Below, one piece after another: positions 8,916 through 17,677 of a DNA stretch of 64,000 nt. The DNA is from Betaproteobacteria bacterium (GTDB lineage Bacteria > Pseudomonadota > Gammaproteobacteria > Burkholderiales > Usitatibacteraceae). Position numbers and translations under genes: made by a program. The notes beneath the pieces were generated by a model. It searched no databases and was not told the DNA's origin. It saw only the letters and a program-made list of their open reading frames with translations. The stretch covers positions 62,001 through 126,000 of the forward strand of contig JADJEZ010000023.1 of NCBI GenBank assembly GCA_016708825.1, read 5' to 3'. Positions within the stretch are counted from its first letter, which is position 1, and each line of letters opens with the position of its first letter.

Positions 8916-9388
8916 AGCGCCTGGCCCTGGCCCTCGCCCTCGCGGCTTCGCTCGCCGCCTGGGGGCAATCCACCGAGATCGCCAATCCCGACCCGAAGGT
9001 CGAGGCGCGCCTGAAGACGATCGCCCACGAATTGCGCTGCCTCGTCTGCCAGAACCAGACGATCGCCGATTCCGACGCGCCGCTCGCCGTCGACCTGCGC
9101 AAGCAGGTCCGCGTGATGATCGGCGACGGCAAGTCCGACGAGGAGATCCGCGGCTACATGGTCGACCGGTACGGCGATTTCGTGCTCTACAAGCCGCCGT
9201 TCAACGCCGTCACCGCGGTCCTGTGGGTGGGGCCGGGCCTGCTCATCGTGGGAGGATTCGCCGCTCTCGCGTTGATGATCCGCCGCCGTCGCGAGGCGGC
9301 GGTCGCCGCCCCCCCGCCCGACGCCGCGCGGCAGCGCGAGATCGAAGCGCTTCTCGCCGCCGACCCGGACGGCAAGTCGCGGCGTTGA
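8912..9388 (+). CDS. ccmH: Cytochrome c-type biogenesis protein CcmH (CycL type)
   Basis: CcmH is a thiol oxidoreductase partner of CcmG. The 158-residue protein has a signal peptide, the family motif LRCLVCQNQTIADSDA with its redox Cys pair, the motif RYGDFVLYKPP, then one transmembrane helix (LLIVGGFAALALMI) and a basic tail. It is the last recognisable gene of the ccm operon. Confidence 0.95.
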   Translation: MKRLALALALAASLAAWGQSTEIANPDPKVEARLKTIAHELRCLVCQNQTIADSDAPLAVDLRKQVRVMIGDGKSDEEIRGYMVDRYGDFVLYKPPFNAVTAVLWVGPGLLIVGGFAALALMIRRRREAAVAAPPPDAARQREIEALLAADPDGKSRR

Positions 9389-9429
9389 AATTCCGCCGGG
9401 GCGGCGAACTGGCCCCCTCGCGCGTCTCC

Positions 9430-9663
9430 ATGGATTTCCGCGACCACGACATCCGCAAGGCCCTCGACGACTCCGTCGGTCCCTACCGGCCGGAGAAGAC
9501 GCGGCGCTCCCGGGTGCTGCGCATCGCAGCCGTCGCAGCACTCGCGATCACGGCATCCATCGCCTTCATCACCGTCGTGAATCGCTCCACGCCGCGCCAC
9601 GCGCCCGCGGTCGAGCGCAAGCCGATCACCGTGGAACTCCTGCCGACGCCGGTGAAGCCGTAG
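9430..9663 (+). CDS. Small single-pass membrane protein, unknown function
   Basis: This 77-residue protein starts MDFRDHDIRKALDDSVGPYR, has a basic stretch (KTRRSRVLR), one hydrophobic helix (IAAVAALAITASIAFITVV) and a proline-rich end. It follows ccmH after 41 bases and may be co-transcribed. No family is recognised. It could be an accessory of cytochrome maturation or unrelated. Confidence 0.5.
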   Translation: MDFRDHDIRKALDDSVGPYRPEKTRRSRVLRIAAVAALAITASIAFITVVNRSTPRHAPAVERKPITVELLPTPVKP

Positions 9664-9704
9664 ATCCGGGCGAGGTCGGGTGCGGGCGCGACTTCGCGTG
9701 CGTC

Positions 9705-10202
9705 CTAGAGCATCACCGGCTGGTCCGGCAGTTCGTTCCGGTTGCTCCCGTCGGCCGGGAAATGCTGCTCGAGCAGTTCCGCGATCGCCGCAACACCCGC
9801 GACCGCGCCCGCCTCGAATCGTCCCGCGCGAAACGCTTCCTGCATCGCCCCGCAGACTTCCTGCCACTGGGCCTGCGTGACCCTGGCGGAGATGCCGCGG
9901 TCGGCCACGATCTCCACCTGGTGGTCCGCGAGCAGCACGTAGACCAGCACGCCCGTGTTCTCCTCCGTGTCCCAGACGCCGAGCATCGCGAAGACCTCCA
10001 CGGCACGCGCTCGCGGGCCCATCCCGGCCCACAACTGCGCGGAGCTGAGTTCGGCCTCCACCACGAAGCGCAGTTCGCCGCGGTGGCGGCGCTCGTGCTC
10101 GGCCACCGCGCGCCCGATCGCCTCCCGCGCCGCCGGAGAAAATGCCCGCGCGGCCTGCCACGGCGTCATCACGATGTGTCGCCAGAAACGTCGCAGGTCC
10201 AC
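9705..10202 (-). CDS. TPM-domain protein (second of a LemA-TPM-TPM set)
   Basis: This 165-residue protein carries the TPM (DUF477/phosphatase-like) fold: HRGELRFVVEAEL, then GVWDTEENTGVLVYVLLAD, HQVEIVADRGIS and a helical end. GTG 10202 (VDLRRFWRHIVMTPWQ) is preferred because relatives share this N-terminus. ATG 10169 is an alternative that would overlap the upstream stop as TGATG. No membrane helix is seen. It follows a Gly-rich TPM membrane protein and lemA, a common gene trio. The role of the family is not settled. Confidence 0.8.
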   Translation of the reverse strand: MDLRRFWRHIVMTPWQAARAFSPAAREAIGRAVAEHERRHRGELRFVVEAELSSAQLWAGMGPRARAVEVFAMLGVWDTEENTGVLVYVLLADHQVEIVADRGISARVTQAQWQEVCGAMQEAFRAGRFEAGAVAGVAAIAELLEQHFPADGSNRNELPDQPVML

Positions 10203-11108
10203 CACCAGCCCCCCGAGGCGCCGCCGCCGTCGAAACCTCCGCCGCCGCCGCTGAATCCCCGCCGCCGCCGAAGTCCCCTCCTCCGCCTCCCCCCCAGGAG
10301 TCACCGCTCGACCAGCCGCCGGCGCCGCCACTGCGCACGCCGGAGCCCGTCGCCCCCATGAAGAGCACCACCAGGAAGGCAACCGCGGCGGCGATGCCGC
10401 CGAGGAAGAGGCTTCCGAAGAGGAGCCAGGCGACGAAACCCGTGATGCCTGAGGTGAGCCCGGCGCCGAGGAAGCGACCCAGGAGCCCGCGCAGGAGCAT
10501 GCCCGTCATCGGCACCGCGAAGAACGCGATCCAGAAGAAGTCCTCGATCGAGGAGAGCGAGCCCGACTTGCCGCGCGAGGCGCCCTGCGCGGGCTCCGGG
10601 AGCGTCTCTCCCTCGATCGCCTGGGTGATCGCGTCCACGCCCGCCGCGATGCCTCCGGAAAAATCGCCGGCGCGGAATCTCGGCGTGACGATCTCCGCGA
10701 TGATGCGCTTGGAGAGCGCGTCGGTGAGCACGCCCTGCACGCCCCGCCCCGTCTGGATGCGCATGCGCCGCTCCTGCTTCGCGATCACGAAGAGGACGCC
10801 GTCGTCGACGCCGGCCCGGCCCAGCTTCCACGCGTCGGTCACCCGCGTGGCGAAGTCCTCGAGGGCCTCGGGCCCGATGGAGGGCACGAGCAGCACCGAT
10901 ACCTGGGCGCCCTTCGCCTTCTCGAACGCCTCGAGTTTCGCGACGACGGCGTCGCGCTCCGGGGCGGTGAGCGTTCCCGTGAGATCCACGACCCGGCCCG
11001 TGAGCTTCGGCACGGCGATGGGCTCCGTCACGTCCGCGGCGAATGCCGCGGTCGCGAGGAGCAGGGATGCGGCCGCCGCCGCGCCAGGCGGCGGGCGAGG
11101 CGCGTCAC
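10169..11108 (-). CDS. Exported TPM-domain membrane protein with Gly-rich tail (YgcG-like), frameshifted
   Basis: The reading frame from 11031 leftward gives VTEPIAVPKLTGRVVDLTG, a TPM domain (about 25-150; VSVLLVPSIGPEALEDFA, VLFVIAKQERRMRIQTGRG), three hydrophobic segments and a glycine-rich tail. The signal peptide (AAAAASLLLATAAFAAD) lies in the same frame, but the likely GTG start at 11108, overlapping the lemA stop, is one frame off. In the tail, a run of four G near 10257 shifts the frame. Adding one G restores the usual ending FSGGGGGFDGGGASGGW. Two single-base errors therefore break an otherwise ordinary gene. The family is often near lemA. Confidence 0.75.
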
Positions 11109-11377
11109 TTGGCGGGGCTGGTGCGGCCGGCTGCGCGGGCGCGACGGCGGGCTTGGCGGAGAAATCGACCTTGGGCGGTTACGTCCTTTTCCTGGGCGGC
11201 GAAACCCTGCACCACGTTCACGAGGTTCGGGATCAGGTCCGCACGGCGCTTGTACTGGTTCAGGACCTCCGACCAGGCGGCCTTCACCTGTTCGTCCTTC
11301 GTCTGGAAGTCGTTGTAGCCGCAGCCCGAAAGCACGAGCGAGCCGGCGAGCAGGAAGGCGGTCAGGATCTTGCGCAT
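11105..11377 (-). pseudogene. lemA: LemA family lipoprotein, internally deleted
   Basis: The start is clear: MRKILTAFLLAGSLVLSGCG is a lipoprotein signal, followed by YNDFQTKDEQVKAAWSEVLN and a RADLIPNLVNVVQGF segment typical of LemA. After QEKDV at about 11185 the homology stops and jumps, in another frame, to KVDFSAKPAVAPAQ, which resembles the proline/alanine-rich C-terminus of betaproteobacterial LemA. About 100 central residues are missing against the usual 190. The gene has lost its middle, either by a real deletion or by a misassembly. It heads the lemA-TPM-TPM set. Confidence 0.75.
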
Positions 11378-11463
11378 GGAACGGGGTCCTCGGGGATGGG
11401 GATGGGAAAGCACGGCGAATGATGGGGACGAAGCGCGGCCGATTCAAGGGCCGCGGGCGGCAT

Positions 11464-12281
11464 TCAGGCGGCCGCCGTGCCGAGTGTGCGCCGGGCGAAG
11501 AGCAGGTCCTCCCAGGCCTTGGCCTTGTCCGGCAGGTTCCTGAGGAGGTAGGCGGGGTGGTAGGTCACGACGAGCGGAATGCCGCGGTAGGCGTAGGCCT
11601 TGCCGCGCAGGCCCGCGAGGCTCGATTCCCTGCCCGTCAGGCGCATCGCCGCCGTCTTGCCCAGCGCCACGATCACGCGCGGGCCGATCAGGTCGATCTG
11701 CCGGTCGAGCCACGCAGCGCAGGCGGCCGCCTCCTCGGGCGCGGGAACGCGGTTGCCGGGCGGGCGGCACTTGACGACGTTGGCGATGTAGACCTCGCGC
11801 CCGCGCTCGAGCTTCGCCGCGGCGAGCATCGCGTCGAGGAGCTTGCCCGCCTGGCCCACGAAGGGCTCGCCCGACTCGTCCTCGTCCGCGCCCGGCCCTT
11901 CACCGACGAAAAGCCACGGCGCCGCGGCAGCGCCCACGCCGAACACGGCCTGCTTGCGCTTCTCGCAGAGCACGCACCGCGTGCAGCCCCGCACCGCTTC
12001 CCGGAGCTGGTCCCAATCCATCGTGTCCACGCCGTCCGGAGGCGCCAGGGCGGTCGCCGGGGAGCGTTCCGCGGCCGCGACCCCGGCGCAATCCGGAGGG
12101 CGGGAAAAGGCCACTCGGCGATCCTGCGCCGGCCGGACCGGCTCGCGCACGGCGCGTGCGGCCGCAGGCGCGTCCGGTGCGACGGCGGGCACATCCGGGG
12201 CGGCGGCAGGCGCGGGCGCAGCGAGCCCGTAGAGGCGCGCGACGGAAGCAGTTCGAGCTCGCGGAGAATGCGATCGTTCAC
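11464..12281 (-). CDS. udg: Uracil-DNA glycosylase, family 4 (4Fe-4S), N-terminal frameshift
   Basis: The enzyme excises uracil from DNA. The region 11464-12192 is one open frame with the Fe-S cysteines (GCTRCVLCEKR, VVKCRPPGNR, AACAAWLDRQ), the catalytic motif GEGPGADEDESGEPFVGQAG and the second motif HPAYLLR. Upstream, VNDRILRELELLPS from GTG 12281 matches the usual N-terminal helix but is one frame off, with a shift near 12236-12246. GTG 12281 lies four bases after the rimI stop, supporting it as the true start. The order tsaB-rimI-udg is common in Betaproteobacteria. Confidence 0.88.
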
Positions 12282-12285
12282 GGCG

Positions 12286-12747
12286 TCAGAGCGTGATGCC
12301 GAGGAAGAGCGCGTCCTCGCGCCCTCCGGCATCAGGGTAGTAGGACGGCCGGATCGCGATCTGCTGGAACCCCGTCTCGCGGTACAGGTGCCGCGCTACG
12401 ACGTTCGAAGGGCGCACCTCGAGGTAGACGATCTGGCACTTCGCCTCGCCGGCCACGCCGAGGATGAAATCGAGGAAAGCGCGCCCGATGCCGCGGTTCT
12501 GCCAGCCGTCGGCCACGGCGATGTTGAGGAGGTGGGCCTCGTCGAGCGCGACCATGAGCACCGCGTAGCCGACGACCTGGTCGCCGCTGCACGTCACCCA
12601 GCACTCGTAGCCCGCGTAGAGGGAATCGCGGAAATTGCCCTGGCTCCACGGATAGGCGTAGAGCGACTTCTCGAGATCGGCGACGACGGCCAGGTCGACC
12701 GGGCGCATGCGCCGGTAGTTCACCTGGGGCCGGGGTAGCGCGCTCAC
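12286..12747 (-). CDS. rimI: Ribosomal protein S18-alanine N-acetyltransferase RimI
   Basis: This GNAT acetyltransferase of 153 residues modifies the N-terminus of ribosomal protein S18. The GTG start at 12747 overlaps the tsaB stop (GTGA). Features are RRMRPVDLAVVADLEKSLYAYPW, the acetyl-CoA loop VADGWQNRGIGRAFLDF, and the end YLEVRPSNVVARHLYRETGF, all typical of RimI. It is intact. Confidence 0.92.
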   Translation of the reverse strand: MSALPRPQVNYRRMRPVDLAVVADLEKSLYAYPWSQGNFRDSLYAGYECWVTCSGDQVVGYAVLMVALDEAHLLNIAVADGWQNRGIGRAFLDFILGVAGEAKCQIVYLEVRPSNVVARHLYRETGFQQIAIRPSYYPDAGGREDALFLGITL

Positions 12748-13415
12748 CGCGTTGCCTGCCTTTCCTCGGTCGTGAGGGCGACCTTCTCGCGCAAGTATAG
12801 GGGCGCGGCCTCGCCAGCCGCGAGCGCATCGCCGCGCAAGGCGCCGGGCCGCGATCCTCGCTACGGACCCGGCGCGCGGCAGGTCCGACTCCAGGCGGTG
12901 GGCAATCTGCGGCCCGTAGGCCTCGCGCAGCCAGTCGAAAGCATCGAACCCGCTGCCGGTGGCGACCCAGTCGCGGCCCGGCAAAGGCGGCAGCGACGCC
13001 TGGGGAAAGAGGCCGGGCTCGATGGCGGCTTCCCAGTCGCCACCCATGCGCGAGTACGCCGCGAGATAGGTCTCGCCGAGGCGCGCGTCGAGGGCCGCGA
13101 TCACGCGGCTCGCATTCGCCTGTTCCGCGAGGGCCATGAGGGATGGAACCGGAACGACCGGCCGCGCCGCACCGAGGGCGAGCCCCTGCGCCATGCCGCA
13201 GGCGATCCGCAGCCCCGTGAACGACCCCGGCCCCTGGCCGAAGGCGAAGCCGTCCAGGTCCTTCGCGTCCAGCCGGGCGCGGGTGAGCAGGCGCCGGATC
13301 ATGGGCGCCAGGCGCTCCGCGTGCTCGTTGGGGCGAGAACCTCTTCCACAGCTCGTCGTCGCGCAAGCAGGGCGACCGAGCACAGACGGCGGAAGTCTCG
13401 ATCGCGAAGTTTCAA
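12744..13415 (-). CDS. tsaB: tRNA threonylcarbamoyladenosine biosynthesis protein TsaB, several frameshifts
   Basis: TsaB is the scaffold partner of TsaD in making the essential t6A37 tRNA modification. The core reads NEHAERLAPMIRRLL and GQGPGSFTGLRIACGMAQGL. The start (TTG 13415; KLRDRD) and the end (AAPLYLREKVALTTEERQ) lie in one frame, while the core lies in another, so at least two compensating indels are present, near 13330-13405 and 12830. The corrected N-terminus would contain IETS and RDDELWKR. The gene is essential in most bacteria, so sequence error is the likely cause. Confidence 0.85.
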
Positions 13416-13441
13416 GGGCGTTCCGGGGTTGCGATGCGCCC

Positions 13442-13447
13442 ATTATA
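13442..13447 (-). promoter_or_regulatory. Candidate -10 box for the tsaB-rimI-udg operon
   Basis: Read on the minus strand this is a perfect TATAAT in the context GGTATAATGGGC, 27 bases before the TTG start of tsaB. No clear -35 hexamer is visible, but the upstream 70 bases are strongly A/T-rich and could act as an UP-like element. Confidence 0.45.
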
Positions 13448-13493
13448 CCGGTGGAAAATCGCCCTGTTTTTGCCTATTTAAATAATATATTAC

Positions 13494-13511
13494 AATTAGT
13501 TATGACTAATT
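13494..13511. repeat. Perfect 7-bp inverted repeat in an A/T-rich island
   Basis: AATTAGT, four bases (TATG), then ACTAATT form a perfect palindrome inside about 75 bases of very low GC (13455-13530), in a window otherwise near 68% GC. It lies between the 3' end of the DUF1501 gene and the start of tsaB. It could be an operator, a weak terminator or a foreign remnant. Confidence 0.5.
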
Positions 13512-13535
13512 CTTAATGTGTTTTATTAAACAGGT

Positions 13536-14690
13536 TCAGGAGCGCAGGAATTCCAGCGGCGCGAAGCCCCCGCCCAGCACCGCCCGGGAATCGCCTCCCC
13601 ACGCCCCCTCCAGCAGGGTTGCGTAGTAGCGGCGGAAATCGACGGTGAAGCCCAGGTTGCCCTGCCCGTCCAGGCGGTCGAGCCGCGGCGGCTCACCGTA
13701 GAGCCCGCCCTTCACGGCACCCCCCGCGACGAAATGCACGGCCGCGGTGCCGTGGTCGGTTCCGCCGCTGTGGTTCTCCCGCGGGCGCCGGCCGAACTCG
13801 GAATAGGTCGCCACGAGCGTGTCGGGCCAGCGCCCGGTCTCCACGAGCGCCGAGCGCAGCGCGGCGAGCCCATCGCCCAGCTGGCGCAACAGGCTGCGCA
13901 TGCCCCCTGCTGGTTGGCATGGGTATCGAATCCGGAGAGAGTCACCCGGATCACGGAGACGCCTTGCGGGTTGGCCGCGAGGCGCGCAGCCGTGCGCAGG
14001 GCCGCACCGAACGGCCCCGGGGGAAAGACGGTCTTCAGGTCCCGCCCCGGCTCGAGCCGCTCGGCGGAACGCGCTATGTCGCGTTCCACCTTGAGGATAT
14101 GCGCGAGGGCCGGGTTCCTCGAGCGGTGCTGCGCGCCCTGCGCCAGGCGGGCGTTGCGCAGGAAATCCTCCGGGCTGGTGAGCGCGATCGCGCGGGCGCC
14201 CGTGCCGGCGAGCGGTCCCAGGTCGGATGCGCCCACGACCACGCCATCGGCCGCGTAGGCGGCGGGCGACGGGTTCCTCGCGAAGGCGCGCGCGAGCCAG
14301 CCCTCCTCGAGGTAGTCGTGGCTGCCGGAGGCCGTGTCCCAGATCTCGATGGAACGGAAGTGCGAGAGATTGGGATCGGGGTAACCCACGCCCTGCACGA
14401 TCGCGAGCTCTCCCGAGGACCAGAGCGGCAGGAGCTTGTCGAGCGGGGTGCAGTCCGCGGCCTCCGAAAACCGGCAGGAGGGACTCGCGCGCCATCGCGA
14501 GCCGGGGACGCAGCCGCGCGTAGGCCGGGTCGCCGAGCGGCACCACGGTGTTCAGCCCGTCGTTGCCCCCCTTGAGTTCCACGAGCACGAGGAGCCGGCG
14601 CCGCGAAGGCGATTGCGATGCCGCCGCCGGAAGGCCCCATGCCAGGAGCGGCGTGCTGGCGGACCACTGCAGGAAGGCGCGCCTGTCCAT
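13536..14690 (-). CDS. DUF1501 family protein, two frameshifts
   Basis: The product starts MDRRAFLQWSASTPLLAWG, a probable export signal, then LLVLVELKGGNDGLNTVVPL, the usual DUF1501 opening. A central part (QGVGYPDPNLSHFRSIEIWD, TLSGFDTHANQQG) is in another frame, entered near 14460 and left near 13905. The end (TYSEFGRRPRENHSGGTDHG and HFVAGGAVKGGLYGEPP) returns to the first frame. The family is related to alkaline-phosphatase-fold sulfatases and is almost always paired with DUF1800. Function is not established. No stop codon separates it from the upstream DUF1800 gene. Confidence 0.85.
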   Translation of the reverse strand: MDRRAFLQWSASTPLLAWGLPAAASQSPSRRRLLVLVELKGGNDGLNTVVPLGDPAYARLRPRLAMARESLLPVFGGRGLHPARQAPAALVLGRARDRAGRGLPRSQSLALPFHRDLGHGLRQPRLPRGGLARARLREEPVARRLRGRWRGRGRIRPGTARRHGRPRDRAHQPGGFPAQRPPGAGRAAPLEEPGPRAYPQGGTRHSAFRRAARAGAGPEDRLSPGAVRCGPAHGCAPRGQPARRLRDPGDSLRIRYPCQPAGGMRSLLRQLGDGLAALRSALVETGRWPDTLVATYSEFGRRPRENHSGGTDHGTAAVHFVAGGAVKGGLYGEPPRLDRLDGQGNLGFTVDFRRYYATLLEGAWGGDSRAVLGGGFAPLEFLRS

Positions 14691-16133
14691 GGGGCTCGCA
14701 AGCTGGTAGGTCGGGATCGGCGGCGAGGGCGCACACCAGGCCGGGGCCGTCAGCCAGGCGTCCGGCGGTTCCAGGGCGGGATCGCGGCACCACGCGTACG
14801 CGGGGCGATCGGCGTCCGCCCTTGCCTCGGGAAACCCGCGCTTCCAGCGCTCCCAGTCGAAGGCGTAGGTGGCCATGCCCCGCTCCATCATTCGGCGCAG
14901 GCGCTCCTCGGGCGTGGCCTGCGCGGCATCGGGCGGCGCATCGGTCATGACCATGCCGGCTGCGGAGTCCATCGCATCGCTTCCCCGCATCAGGCGATCG
15001 AGGAACTGCTTGCGCCCCAGCAAGGTGGCCGAGTTGATCCAGGCCTCGCCGCCGGCCCATCCCTTCACGTTGGGGGGCGCCAGCACGTTCTGGCCGAGGA
15101 GTGCTGCGGCCACGACGGCGGGACGCAACGTGAACGGCCGGATCCCGAAGGTGTGCAGCGTACCCACGACGAGCTCGACGGGCGACTTGATGAGCGAGCC
15201 GCGATGCTCGCGAGACCAGAACGCCTGCGACAGCAGCAGCGCGCGCAGCGGCGGGCGGATTTCGTAGTCCGCGCCGCGAAACACCGCCGCCAGGCGCTCG
15301 ACCTCGCGCTCGTCCGGGTGGGGCGAGACGAACTCGCGCCAGAGCTTGCGGGTGATGAAGCGCGCCGCCTCGGGGTGTTCGAGGAGGGCGGCGAGCACGC
15401 CGTCGCCGTCGAGCCGGCCGGTGCGTCCCAGCACCGTCTTCACGCCGCCGTCGTGGAAGAAAGGCCGGTAGCGATACTCGCCGCTGTCGCGGTCCAGGCT
15501 CCAGCCCGTGAACGCCCGGGCGGCCTCCTTCACGTCCGTCTCCGTGTATTGGCCTTCGCCGAGCGTGAAGAGCTCCATCACCTCGCGCGCGAAATTCTCG
15601 TTGGGCGCCTGCCGCCGGCTGCCCGCGTTGTCCAGGTAGACGAGCATCGCCGGGTCCTTCGACACCGCGCCGAGCATCTGCCGGAAATTGCCCGTGGCGT
15701 GCTCGCGCAGCAGTGCGTTCTGGCGATACACCAGTTGCGAGCTGCGGACCTTCTGCTGGCTGGTGGCGAAATGCCCGTGCCAGAAGAGCGTCATGCGCTC
15801 CGTGAGCGGCGAAGGCGTGGCGAGCATTTCCCGGAACCACCACTCGCGAAGCGCGAGCCCCTCCTGGATGCTGCGGCGCACCCAGGCCATGCGCTCCTCC
15901 GTGGAGAGCGCGCGCAGCCGGTGGTAGGGGAAGAAGGGCTCGTCGACGAAGGCCGGTGGCGCGAGCACGCTCTCGCGAAGCGTCCCGGCAAGGATCCGGT
16001 CGACGGCAGCCGTGCGGTCGAGCGCGGCCAGTTCCGCAATTTCCGCGGGCGTGGCGCCGAACCCGGTGCGCAACAGCAGGTGGCGGGCGTCGTCCGTTCC
16101 GAGGGACGCCGCCCGCGCGGGCGCAAGGCCCAT
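14691..16133 (-). CDS. DUF1800 family protein, open frame continuous with DUF1501
   Basis: This product of about 480 residues has the DUF1800 features LLRTGFGATPAEIAELA, MTLFWHGHFATSQQKV, NENFAREVMELFTLGEGQYT, ARAFTGWSLDRDSG and FITRKLWREFVSPHPD, with NVKGWAGGEAWINSATLLGR near residue 360. ATG 16133 is chosen. A TTG at 16154 is possible. The frame reads through PTYQLASP straight into the DUF1501 start with no stop. Relatives usually end just at this point, so a stop was probably lost through an indel, unless this is a true fusion. Role unknown. Confidence 0.85.
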
Positions 16134-16201
16134 CGCGGCGGCCCGCGCCGGCAAAGCTAGCCGAAGATCCGGGCGAGACCTCGCGAAAGGCCGGCATCAG
16201 C

Positions 16202-16746
16202 TCAGCCTGCCTCAGGAGGGCCGACGCCTTTGTCGATGCGCCCGCGCGCCGCCTGCAGCTCCTCGACCGTGATGAAGCCGTCCTTGTTCGCGTCGATCGC
16301 GTCGAACTCCTGCGCCAGGCGCGGCGCGTTGGCCACTTCTTCGCGGGAGAGCTTGCCGTCGCCGTTCGCGTCCCACTTCTTCCATCCTTCGCCGCGGCCG
16401 CGGCCGCCGGCATGGTGCGCCTGGCGGGCCGCCTGCATTTCCTCGAGCGTGACGAGGCCGTCCTTGTTGGCGTCGATCGCGTCGAAGTGCTCGTACAGGC
16501 GCGGAAGCGCGAGCTGTGCCTCGTCGCGGCTGATCATGCCGTCGGCGTTCGTGTCGGCGGCCTTCAGCCGCTCGAGCATGCCGGCACCGCGCTTGCCGTG
16601 GCCGGCGCCCCGGGCGGGGCAGTCCGCGGCTCCGGGCGTGGCGCCCGCGGGGGGCAGCCGGGCCCGCCGGCGCCAAAGGGGGCGGCTTGCGCGGCAACGG
16701 CGAAGGTGGCGAAAACGGCGGCGGTGAGGATCTTCAGGGCTTTCAT
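16202..16746 (-). CDS. Secreted four-EF-hand calcium-binding protein, one frameshift
   Basis: MKALKILTAAVFATFAVAAQ is a signal peptide ending in AQA, from ATG 16746. After a shift near 16640 the frame entered at 16579 gives four EF-hand loops: DTNADGMISRDE, DANKDGLVTLEE, DANGDGKLSREE and DANKDGFITVEE. All have acidic ligands at positions 1, 3, 5 and 12. The mature protein is about 160 residues and mostly helical. It is probably periplasmic or secreted and binds calcium. It is divergent from ompR. Confidence 0.85.
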
Positions 16747-16936
16747 GGTGTTCTCCAGGTTGGATCGGAAATAGGCCTTGTTGCAGACGGTTCGAGCCTA
16801 TCCCCCTTAACGCGCGAAGGCGTTTCCGGCTTTCCCCGCGAAGGTAACGGGTTGTAAGCGGACCGGGGCCACGCGGCCCGCTGTTAACATCTCATTACAA
16901 AGCACCGGCGGCGCCCACCTCGCCACGCCCGTTACG

Positions 16937-17677
16937 ATGGCTCCCATGCCCGTCCAGCCCAAGCACCGCATCCTCGTGGTCGACGACGACCTGCGGCTGC
17001 GCGACCTCCTCAAGCGCTACCTCGGCGAGCAGGGATTCGGCGTCGAGACCGTGCCCGACGGCGCGGCCATGGACCACCATTTCAAGCGCACCCGCTACGA
17101 CCTCGTGGTCCTGGACCTGATGCTGCCCGGCGAGGACGGCCTCGCCATCTGCCGGCGCCTGCGTGCGGGAGGTGCGGCGGTGCCGATCATCATGCTCACC
17201 GCCAAGGGCGACGACGTGGACCGCATCGTCGGCCTGGAGATGGGCGCGGACGACTACCTCGCCAAGCCCTTCAACCCGCGCGAGCTCGTGGCGCGCATCA
17301 ACGCGGTGATGCGCCGTCAGGCGCCGCAGCCCGCGCCCGGCGCGCCTGCCCTCGAGAACACGGTGGTCGTCTTCGGGCCCTTCGCGCTCAATCTGGGCAC
17401 GCGCACCCTCACGAAGCACGGCGAGCCGCTGCCCATCACCACCGGGGAATTCTCCGTGCTCAAGGTCCTCGCGGAGCACCCGCGCACGCCGCTTTCCCGC
17501 GACAAGCTCATGGACCGTGCCCGCGGGCGCGAGCACGAGAGCTTCGACCGGTCCATCGACGTGCAGGTCTCGCGGCTGCGCAAGCTCCTCGGCGAGGATC
17601 CCCAGAACCCCCGCTACCTGCAGACGGTGTGGGGCTTCGGCTACGTCTTCATTCCCGACGGGACGCCGCAGAAATGA
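16937..17677 (+). CDS. ompR: OmpR-family response regulator
   Basis: The receiver domain (residues about 10-120) has the acidic pair VVDDD, the phospho-acceptor Asp in LVVLDLMLPGEDG, the Thr in MLTAKGDD and the Lys in YLAKPFNP. The winged-helix DNA-binding domain (about 145-240) ends RYLQTVWGFGYVFIPDG. The pairing with a downstream EnvZ-type kinase and the sequence suggest OmpR proper, an envelope or osmotic stress regulator. The start ATG 16937 has another ATG nine bases later. Its stop overlaps envZ (ATGA). Confidence 0.9.
   Translation: MAPMPVQPKHRILVVDDDLRLRDLLKRYLGEQGFGVETVPDGAAMDHHFKRTRYDLVVLDLMLPGEDGLAICRRLRAGGAAVPIIMLTAKGDDVDRIVGLEMGADDYLAKPFNPRELVARINAVMRRQAPQPAPGAPALENTVVVFGPFALNLGTRTLTKHGEPLPITTGEFSVLKVLAEHPRTPLSRDKLMDRARGREHESFDRSIDVQVSRLRKLLGEDPQNPRYLQTVWGFGYVFIPDGTPQK

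Noticed and set aside
10210..10300. GGC/GCC-rich run considered as a tandem repeat array
   Set aside because: It encodes the glycine-rich tail of the TPM membrane protein; no conserved repeat of fixed length.
14436..16160. Plus-strand open frame of about 570 codons opposite DUF1800/DUF1501
   Set aside because: Composition is typical of an antisense frame in high-GC DNA; the minus strand has clear DUF1800 motifs.
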